From Deltaproteobacteria bacterium (GTDB lineage Bacteria; Myxococcota_A; UBA796; UBA2385), in contig RFKJ01000754.1 of assembly GCA_003694325.1 (NCBI GenBank), forward strand, positions 1-6,891: DNA of 6,891 bases, in the 5' to 3' direction. A model generated the notes under the pieces. It made no database searches. It saw only the letters and a program-made list of their open reading frames with translations, and was not told where the DNA came from. A program made the position numbers and the translations under genes. Position 1 is the first letter of the stretch; every line of letters starts with the position of its first letter. Shown here in pieces: positions 1 through 6,891 of this stretch.

Positions 1-133
1 CTCGGGGGGTAGGGGGTTACCCCTGGAGTCCGGCCCGTCTTGGCACCCGAACTCGGGGGGTAGTGGGTTACCCCTGGAGTCCGGCCCGTCTTGGCACCCG
101 AACTCGGGGGGTAGTGGGTTACCCCGGGAGTTC
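1..133. repeat. 51-bp direct tandem repeat, 2.6 copies, truncated by window edge
   Basis: Copies start at 1, 52 and 103. The first two are full length and differ at one base (G at 13, T at 64). The third matches through about 125 and then diverges, with mismatches at 126 and 132. Copies abut directly without spacers. Each unit contains GGGTTACCC; in copy 1 this extends to a hairpin with arms AGGGG and CCCCT around GTTA (11-24), which the G-to-T change spoils in copy 2. Each copy junction forms the near palindrome CCCGA-AC-TCGGG (46-57 and 97-108). The unit is 17 codons long and one plus-strand frame is open through it, but nothing suggests a protein. The array may continue to the left of the window. 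Confidence 0.9.
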
Positions 134-167
134 AGCACCCCGGGTCCGTGTCTGGAGCCGGGTGCTG
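133..167. repeat. 8-bp perfect inverted repeat with 19-nt spacer
   Basis: CAGCACCC (133-140) pairs with GGGTGCTG (160-167) around a 19-nt GC-rich spacer. It begins exactly where the third tandem copy loses similarity. No T-run follows, so it is not a typical intrinsic terminator. It could be a cruciform, an operator or a chance match in GC-rich DNA. Confidence 0.45.
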
Positions 168-261
168 TGTCGATGGGCGAGGTCTACCCCACGACGCCCG
201 GTCCGCCCGGTGGAGAACCTGTCCGTCGGCCACCTGGAACCGGCCTGCCGGGCGGGCTCCC

Positions 262-277
262 CGGCGAGGTTTCGCCG
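262..277. other. Small hairpin CGGCGA-GGTT-TCGCCG
   Basis: A 6-bp perfect stem with a four-base loop lies 40 bases before the start of the broken FG-GAP gene. No T-run follows, so terminator function is weakly supported. It could lie just upstream of or within the leader of the pseudogene. Confidence 0.3.
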
Positions 278-303
278 AGCGTTGTGATATCGTGGGCCGG
301 CTT

Positions 304-308
304 GGAGG
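304..308 (+). promoter_or_regulatory. Ribosome binding site GGAGG for the FG-GAP pseudogene
   Basis: GGAGG lies nine bases before the GTG at 318. It picks this GTG as the original start and supports the reading that a real gene once began here, although its coding frame is now broken. Confidence 0.6.
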
Positions 309-317
309 GCGTGCTCC

Positions 318-712
318 GTGTTGGCGCTCATGTTCATCGCCTGCCTGGTCAACCGGGATCTCTACGAGGCCCGCCTCGCCGAGCTGACCGACGGCGACGG
401 CGTCACCGAATCGATCACGATGGAGCGCGGGAGCTGCTGGTCGACGCCGCCTTCGCCGATGCGCTCGCCGCGGACGGTGGGACCGCGATGGTCTTCGACG
501 CGCTGCCGCTGGACGGAAGCGCCGTGCCGCTGTCGGACGCCCAGCTCACGGTGCATGGCACCGATGCTGGTGCGCTGATGGGGTACTCGGCCGCCGGTGG
601 CTGGGGCCTGGACGGAGACGGAAGGACGGACCTGGCCCTGAGCGCACACGGGGATGACACCAGGGGCGCGAACAGTGGATCGGCCTGCATCTTCTTCGGA
701 CGCAGAGGGTGA
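318..712 (+). pseudogene. Decayed FG-GAP repeat lipoprotein (internal deletion and frameshift)
   Basis: The N-terminal part reads from GTG 318 in frame 3. It has a short hydrophobic signal peptide ending FIAC (lipid-acceptor Cys at residue 9), then LVNRDLYEARLAELTDGDG, the opening I associate with large calcium-binding-repeat lipoproteins of myxobacteria-like genomes. From about 410 the recognisable protein continues in frame 2. One blade starts with the calcium-loop-like DHDGARELLV and runs to the glycine-rich strand GGTAMVF. A second blade has GLDGDGRTDLAL (Asp codons at 611, 617 and 629) and ends CIFFG just before the TGA at 710-712. FG-GAP blades form extracellular beta-propellers of about seven units, so two blades are far too few. 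The frame changes between about 402 and 413, consistent with a deletion joining the signal peptide region to a late blade. A sequencing error could explain the frame change but not the missing blades. Confidence 0.65.
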
Positions 713-745
713 GCGGCACCGCCTGGCCAATTCCCTGTGCGCACC

Positions 746-762
746 GCCCGCCGGCGCCGGGC
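746..762. other. Weak GC hairpin between convergent genes
   Basis: GCCCG (746-750) pairs with CGGGC (758-762) around a seven-base loop, in the 72-bp gap between the end of the broken FG-GAP gene and the stop of the minus-strand PEGA protein. Its place suits a shared terminator, but there is no T-run on either side and 5-bp GC stems are common by chance here. Confidence 0.2.
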
Positions 763-784
763 CGAGGATGAGGCGTCTCCTCCC

Positions 785-1144
785 CTACCGCGCCTTCCGC
801 GCGTCGTCCGGTGTCCAGGTGCCGGCGGGGCCGTGGTCGGGGATCAATACCATCTCCTGGGTGGTGCGCATCCGGAACCAGCCGAGCCGGTGGTTGAGGG
901 GCATCTCGACGGTCCGGTAGCCGGGGAGGCTCAGCGTGACCCGCTGGGGCGAGAAGGGCAGCTTCCAGACATCGACCTCGAGCGGGGTGGAGCCGAGCTC
1001 CTCTCCCCGGCGCTCCACCCGGGCGCCGATGGGGTCGCTGGTCAGCAGCACGTGGCGGACGCAGCCCGGACCGCCGGCCGCCAGCGCGACGGCGGACAGG
1101 AGGAGCGGGATCGGGGGGAGGACGGGACGCGGCACGCAAAGCAT
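785..1144 (-). CDS. PEGA-domain-like small lipoprotein or secreted protein
   Basis: The 119-aa product has a signal peptide (a few N-terminal residues, then a hydrophobic stretch PPIPLLLSAVALAA) ending near GGPGC. The Cys at residue 28 could be lipidated, although GPGC is a poor lipobox. Next comes VRHVLLTSDPIGARVE, then GEELGSTPLEV, then RVTLSLPGYRTVEMPL. This is the PEGA pattern (S-x-P-x-GA, G-x-x-x-G-x-TP-L, then GY), a small surface beta-domain found in bacterial envelope proteins, with no known enzymatic role. A 30-residue polar tail follows. Stop is TAG at 785-787. ATG 1144 is chosen because it gives a normal signal peptide. GTG 1189 would add 15 Arg-rich residues. Neither start has a purine-rich ribosome site, so a leaderless message is possible. 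The gene diverges from the NTF2-like lipoprotein and converges on the FG-GAP pseudogene. Confidence 0.75.
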   Translation of the reverse strand: MLCVPRPVLPPIPLLLSAVALAAGGPGCVRHVLLTSDPIGARVERRGEELGSTPLEVDVWKLPFSPQRVTLSLPGYRTVEMPLNHRLGWFRMRTTQEMVLIPDHGPAGTWTPDDARKAR

Positions 1145-1148
1145 TGTA
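1143..1148 (-). promoter_or_regulatory. Possible -10 element TACAAT on the minus strand
   Basis: On the minus strand the sequence reads TACAAT (five of six to TATAAT), in a locally AT-richer patch of otherwise very GC-rich DNA. It overlaps the ATG chosen for the PEGA protein. If it is a real -10, transcription would begin within the predicted gene and the start would have to move downstream (a GTG lies at 1135). No -35 match is seen at the right distance, so the call is weak. Confidence 0.2.
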
Positions 1149-1190
1149 AGGGGTCGGGTGCGCGCGGTCCGCTGCCGGCCGCCATTCACC

Positions 1191-1197
1191 GAGGAGG
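1191..1197 (+). promoter_or_regulatory. Ribosome binding site GAGGAGG
   Basis: GAGGAGG ends five bases before ATG 1203 and fixes the start of the NTF2-like lipoprotein. It is the strongest ribosome site in the window. Confidence 0.8.
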
Positions 1198-1202
1198 CTG
1201 CG

Positions 1203-1661
1203 ATGACCCTGCCGTCCGCCCTGCTGCTGGCGGTGTCCCTGGGCGGGCCGCTGACCGGCTGCGCTCACGACGCGCAGGCCCTGCGGACCGAGTCCCAGGA
1301 GAAGGCGGCGCTGTCTGCGGCCAGCGAGGAGTTCTGGCGGTTCCTCCGCTGGCAGGACTACGCCTCGGCGGCCACCTGGATCGAAGATGACGACGCCCGC
1401 CGCGCCTGGAAGGTCGCGATGGACGAGAAGGCGCGCGGCTTCCGGATCTCGGACGTCGCCCTGGTGGACCTGCAACTGGGCGAGCGCAGCGAGGACCCGC
1501 ACGCCGAACACCTCCAGCAGGCGCAGGTGAGCGTGCGGGTGGAGTCCTACACCCTGCCGGCCCAGACGGTGCAGGTGCAGACGCTGACCCAGACCTGGTA
1601 CCGCTCCCACGACGGGTGGTTCCTCCTGTGGGACGGCGGCGATCCGCTCGCAGCGCACTGA
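1203..1661 (+). CDS. NTF2-like envelope lipoprotein, function unknown
   Basis: The 152-aa product starts with a clear lipoprotein signal peptide (hydrophobic LLLAVSLGGP, then lipobox LTGC with Cys at residue 20), so it should be anchored in a membrane facing the periplasm or the surface. The mature part begins with a polar helix rich in Ala, Glu and Ser. EFWRFLRWQDYASAATWI then resembles the helical start of NTF2/SnoaL-like cone folds. Strands follow (RISDVALVDLQLG, then AQVSVRVESYTLPAQTVQVQTLTQTWYR) and the end is DGWFLLWDGG. I recall similar small lipoproteins in myxobacteria-like genomes, but no specific function is known to me and no catalytic residues can be named. The start is set by GAGGAGG five bases upstream. 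It lies 22 bp before recQ on the same strand, so the two are probably co-transcribed. The fold call is by pattern only. Confidence 0.8.
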   Translation: MTLPSALLLAVSLGGPLTGCAHDAQALRTESQEKAALSAASEEFWRFLRWQDYASAATWIEDDDARRAWKVAMDEKARGFRISDVALVDLQLGERSEDPHAEHLQQAQVSVRVESYTLPAQTVQVQTLTQTWYRSHDGWFLLWDGGDPLAAH

Positions 1662-1667
1662 TCCCGT

Positions 1668-1674
1668 GGGGGAG
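1668..1674 (+). promoter_or_regulatory. Ribosome binding site GGGGGAG deciding the recQ start
   Basis: This purine run ends nine bases before ATG 1684. The earlier in-frame GTG at 1666 overlaps it and has no ribosome site of its own, so ATG 1684 is preferred. Confidence 0.5.
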
Positions 1675-1683
1675 ACCGAAGCC

Positions 1684-4041
<2,358 letters not shown>

Positions 4042-4085
4042 TGTCGCTGCCTCCCATCGCCGCCTTCGAGTAGGCTCGCCCGGCC

Positions 4086-6281
4086 GTGGACGCAGACTCC
4101 CCCGCCAGCGCCGCCTCCGGCACCGGCCCCCCGCAGGGCCTGGGCCTGGGCACCTTCCTGGGTGTGTTCACGCCGACGGTGCTGACGATCCTCGGCGTGA
4201 TCATGTACCTGCGGGTCGGATGGGTCGTCGGCAACGCCGGGCTGGTCGGCACCCTCACCATCGTGGCGCTGGCCAACGCCATCACGCTGATCACCAGCCT
4301 GTCGCTGTCGGCGCTGTCGACCAACATGCGGGTGGGCGTGGGCGGCGCCTACTACATCATCTCCCGCAGCATGGGCCTGGAGATCGGCGGGGCGCTGGGA
4401 ATTCCGCTGTACCTCTCCCAGACCCTCTCCCTGACCCTGTATGCCTACGGCCTTGCCGAGAGCTTCCGGATCGTCTGGCCCGGCGCCCCGGTGGAACTGC
4501 TCGCGGGCATCGTGGTCATCGGCGTGGTCCTCATCGCCGCCCGCAGCACGGTGCTGGCGCTGCGGATGCAACTCCCCATCATGCTCCTCATCGGCCTGTC
4601 GCTGGTCAGCCTGTTTGCCGGGGTGCACTGGGGCTCGCTGAAGGTCGAGCTGTCCGGGCCGTGGATCGAGGGGGATTTCTGGCAGGTCTTCGCGGTGTTC
4701 TTCCCGGCGGTGACCGGGATCCTCGCCGGCGTGGGGCTGTCGGGTGACCTCAAGGACCCGGCCCGCAGCATTCCTCGCGGGGTGCTGGCCGCGGTCCTGG
4801 TGGGGCTGGTGGTCTACGTCGCCGTGCCCCTGGCCCTGGCCCACTCGGCCGATGCCGAGACCTTGCGCACCGACCCGCTCATCTGGACCAGGGTGGCCTT
4901 CGCCGGGTTCCTGGTGATGCCCGGGCTGTGGGGCGCGATCCTGTCCAGCGCCATCGGCAGCATCCTGACCGCCCCGCGCACCCTGCAGGCGCTGGCCCAG
5001 GACGGCCTGCTGCCCCGGGCGCTCGGCCGCACCGACGAGGAGACGGGCGAGCCCCTGCTGGCCCTGCGGATCTCGGGGCTGGTGGCGCTGGGGGCGGTGG
5101 CGCTGGGCGACCTGAACCTCGTCGCCTCGGTCGTCTCGATGTTCTTCCTGACGACCTACGGCATGCTCAACCTGGCCTGCGGCCTGGAGGACCTGGTCAA
5201 GGATGTCTCCTACCGGCCGCGGATCCGCACGCCCTGGTGGCTGTCGCTCCTCGGTGCCTGCGGTTGCTTCGTGGCCATGTTCGCCATCAACCCGACGGCC
5301 TTCGTCGCCGCGGTGAGCATCGAGCTGGTCATCGGGTGGACCCTGAGCCGGCGGGCGATGAAGGCGGCGTGGGGCGACGTGCGGACGGGGATCTGGTTCG
5401 CCCTGGCCCGGTTCTCGATGCTGCGCCTGCGCACGGCCCGCATGGAGCCCCGCAACTGGCGCCCCCACGTGCTGGTGTTCACGGCCGACCTCCAGCGCAG
5501 CCTCGGCATGGTGCGGATGGCCAGCCGGCTGACCCTCGACCACGGCCTGGTCACGGTGAACACCATGCTGGTGGGCGATCTCGACGATCACGCCGAGGCC
5601 GAGGTCCTGTTGCAGCGAAACCAGCAGCTCCTGGCGGCGCAGGGGTTGCTGGCCTTCTGCGAGGTCACCAGCGTGCCCGACATCGACAGCGGCATCGTCA
5701 CCATCGCCCAGGCGCACGGCTTCGGCCCGTTGGCCAGCAACGTGGTGATGGTGGGGTGGCCGGGGGACCGGGAGGGGCTCACCCATCTCCTCGTCACTCT
5801 CCGCAAGCTGGTCCGGCTCGAGAAGTCGACGATGATCCTGCGACCGGGGTCCGGAGGGCCCCCCGGCCCCGATGGCGACATCGTCGTCTGGTGGAAGGGG
5901 CGGGAGAGCAACGGCGACCTGATGCTGCTGCTGGCGCGGCAGCTCACCATGTCGGAGGGCTGGGGGCACCGGCGGATCCGGCTGAAATCCATCGTCGGTT
6001 CGGAGGCCGAGGGCCGGGAGCTGCGGCGGACCGAGGAGGCCATGCTGGAGGAGACGCGGATCCGCGCCGAGGTCGACATCATCGTCCGGCGGGAGGACGA
6101 CGGGCTGCCCGACCTGCTGCGGACCCACTCCGAGGGCGCAGCGCTGGTGTTCCTCGGCATGGCGGTGCCCGAGGCCGGCGCCGAGGAACGCTACGCCGAC
6201 CAGCTCGCCCGCCTGGTCGCGGGACTGCCCAACACCATCCTCGTCCGGAACGCCGGGCCCTTTCGGGGGCGGCTGGTCTGA
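4086..6281 (+). CDS. Cation-chloride cotransporter (SLC12/CCC) family membrane protein
   Basis: This 731-aa inner-membrane secondary transporter has about 12 hydrophobic segments within residues 24-425, then a soluble domain (about 453-731). Family marks are GVIMYLR after TM1 (37-43), GGAYYIISRS, Y119 in TM3, FFPAVTG (205-211) followed by SGDLKDPARSIPRG, SSAIGSILTAPRTLQ (from 287), and Y358 in FFLTTYG. The C-terminal domain has NVVMVGWPGD and DIVVWW, then DLMLLLARQL, as in eukaryotic KCC/NKCC tails. By comparison with animal proteins, P207, T210 and Y119 match potassium ligands, GVI and Y358 match the chloride sites, and A284/S287/S288 match the sodium site. T34 replaces the usual TM1 Asn. 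The true substrate of bacterial members is poorly known, and amino-acid transport is an alternative. GTG 4086 is the first start after an in-frame stop at 4071 and has only a weak ribosome site. It lies 44 bp after recQ. Confidence 0.9.
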   Translation: MDADSPASAASGTGPPQGLGLGTFLGVFTPTVLTILGVIMYLRVGWVVGNAGLVGTLTIVALANAITLITSLSLSALSTNMRVGVGGAYYIISRSMGLEIGGALGIPLYLSQTLSLTLYAYGLAESFRIVWPGAPVELLAGIVVIGVVLIAARSTVLALRMQLPIMLLIGLSLVSLFAGVHWGSLKVELSGPWIEGDFWQVFAVFFPAVTGILAGVGLSGDLKDPARSIPRGVLAAVLVGLVVYVAVPLALAHSADAETLRTDPLIWTRVAFAGFLVMPGLWGAILSSAIGSILTAPRTLQALAQDGLLPRALGRTDEETGEPLLALRISGLVALGAVALGDLNLVASVVSMFFLTTYGMLNLACGLEDLVKDVSYRPRIRTPWWLSLLGACGCFVAMFAINPTAFVAAVSIELVIGWTLSRRAMKAAWGDVRTGIWFALARFSMLRLRTARMEPRNWRPHVLVFTADLQRSLGMVRMASRLTLDHGLVTVNTMLVGDLDDHAEAEVLLQRNQQLLAAQGLLAFCEVTSVPDIDSGIVTIAQAHGFGPLASNVVMVGWPGDREGLTHLLVTLRKLVRLEKSTMILRPGSGGPPGPDGDIVVWWKGRESNGDLMLLLARQLTMSEGWGHRRIRLKSIVGSEAEGRELRRTEEAMLEETRIRAEVDIIVRREDDGLPDLLRTHSEGAALVFLGMAVPEAGAEERYADQLARLVAGLPNTILVRNAGPFRGRLV

Positions 6282-6891
6282 TCAGCGCCGTCGCCAGTCC
6301 ACGAATCCCCGGCCCCGGGTGTCGGGTTGGCAGGTGGGACAGAAGAAGGCGTCGTTCCCGCGCACGCCGACGACCCGGATAGTGTCCCCGCAGGCCGGGC
6401 AGGGCTGTCCCTTGCGGTTGCGAACCTTGACGAAGTCCCGCAGCTTGTCGGGGAGGGGAGGGTCGCGCCGCGCGATCTCGTCCCGCGCCTCGCCCAGCAC
6501 CCGTTGCATGGCGGCGTGCAGGCGGCGGAGCTGGTCGTCGCCCAGCTCCCGGACCCGGGCCTTGGGATGGATCCCGGCGGCGAACAGCGCCTCGTCGGCG
6601 TAGCAGTTGCCGAAGCTGTCGATGGCGGCCTTGTCCATGAGGAAGAGCTTGACCTGGTCGCGGCGCTTGCGGGCGAGGGCGGCGAAGGCATCGAAGGAGA
6701 AGGCGTCGGCATCGAGCACGTCGAGGCCGACCGGCTGCAGCCCGGGGACCCGCCCGTCGTCGCCCGCGGCGATGACGTAGACCTTGCCCATCTTCTCGCG
6801 GTCGCGGTACCGGAGCTGGCGGCCGTCGTCGAGGGTCCAGGCGACGCCGCAGTCCCGGGTCATTCGGCTGTTCGCCGACACGAGCTGGAAG
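6282..6891 (-). CDS. Fpg/Nei family DNA glycosylase, N-terminus outside window
   Basis: About 203 C-terminal residues are present; the catalytic N-terminus (usually PE at positions 2-3) lies beyond the right edge. The protein should remove damaged bases and nick the strand in base-excision repair. Visible parts are the end of the beta-sandwich with LDDGRQLRYRDREKMGK (about 6785-6833), the helix-two-turn-helix DNA-binding region with SFGNCYADEALFAAGIHP (Asn at 6606-6608), and a zinc finger with four cysteines, two CxxC pairs 16 residues apart (6330-6401), ending FFCPTCQ. The 16-residue spacing equals that of E. coli Fpg. Usual Fpg residues are changed: DPRRFG reads DREKMG, and the Arg five residues before the third Cys is Asn (6354-6356). 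It may belong to a divergent subfamily. The ATG at 6861-6863 and GTG at 6879-6881 are internal, because family similarity continues upstream. The stop at 6282-6284 abuts the transporter stop. Confidence 0.85.
   Translation of the reverse strand, partial: FQLVSANSRMTRDCGVAWTLDDGRQLRYRDREKMGKVYVIAAGDDGRVPGLQPVGLDVLDADAFSFDAFAALARKRRDQVKLFLMDKAAIDSFGNCYADEALFAAGIHPKARVRELGDDQLRRLHAAMQRVLGEARDEIARRDPPLPDKLRDFVKVRNRKGQPCPACGDTIRVVGVRGNDAFFCPTCQPDTRGRGFVDWRRR

Larger units (their letters stand above)
1..317. other. Gene-free stretch left of the broken FG-GAP gene
   Basis: I find no supported gene here. Frame 2 on the plus strand stays open from the left edge to 712, but its translation before about 410 is Pro/Gly/Arg-rich, resembles no family I know and has no ribosome site, as expected for chance open frames at this GC content. 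The stretch contains the 51-bp tandem repeat, the inverted repeat at 133-167, the small hairpin at 262-277 and, at its end, the ribosome site of the pseudogene that follows. It may be intergenic DNA or older decayed sequence. Confidence 0.6.

Noticed and set aside
1..133. A CRISPR array or part of one
   Set aside because: The repeated units abut with no unique spacers, the unit is 51 bp and no cas gene is present.
167..712. A single intact 181-aa protein starting at GTG 167
   Set aside because: Only the part after about 410 resembles a protein family. The part before it is Pro/Gly/Arg-rich without similarity, while a proper ribosome site and lipoprotein signal lie at 304-318 in another frame. 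A broken gene explains the data better.
1144..1189. GTG 1189 as the start of the PEGA-like lipoprotein
   Set aside because: It would put 15 Arg-rich residues ahead of the signal peptide and has no ribosome site. ATG 1144 gives a normal signal peptide, although it too lacks a clear ribosome site.

Overview
This GC-rich window (roughly 70% GC by eye) looks like bacterial chromosome, most plausibly from a Myxococcota or 'deltaproteobacterial' relative. That guess rests on three things: an N-terminus and FG-GAP blades typical of the calcium-binding-repeat lipoproteins common in that group, a PEGA-type lipoprotein beside an NTF2-like lipoprotein, and a long RecQ that I recall being built this way in those bacteria. 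No rRNA, tRNA or complete mobile element was seen, so the assignment is inference.

Layout. Positions 1-317 carry no convincing gene. They hold 2.6 direct copies of a 51-bp tandem repeat (cut by the window edge), then an 8-bp inverted repeat and a small hairpin. Positions 318-712 (+) hold a broken FG-GAP lipoprotein gene: a good ribosome site and lipoprotein signal peptide in one frame, then two FG-GAP blades in another, as expected after an internal deletion. Positions 785-1144 (-) encode a small PEGA-like lipoprotein or secreted protein. It diverges from a three-gene plus-strand run: a 152-aa NTF2-like lipoprotein (1203-1661), a 785-aa RecQ helicase (1684-4041) and a 731-aa cation-chloride cotransporter family protein (4086-6281). 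The gaps are 22 and 44 bp, so one transcript is likely. From the right edge an Fpg/Nei-type DNA glycosylase runs in on the minus strand (6282-6891, N-terminus missing), and its stop codon directly abuts the transporter stop.

How the genes fit together. RecQ and the glycosylase are both DNA-repair proteins but lie on opposite strands, so no shared regulation is implied. The lipoproteins and the transporter are envelope proteins. I see no evidence that the window encodes a dedicated new system. The most interesting points are departures inside known families: two winged-helix-like segments inserted in RecQ, a transporter with an intact sodium-type Ser-Ser site but a changed potassium-site residue, and a glycosylase with its usual reading-head and zinc-finger arginines replaced.
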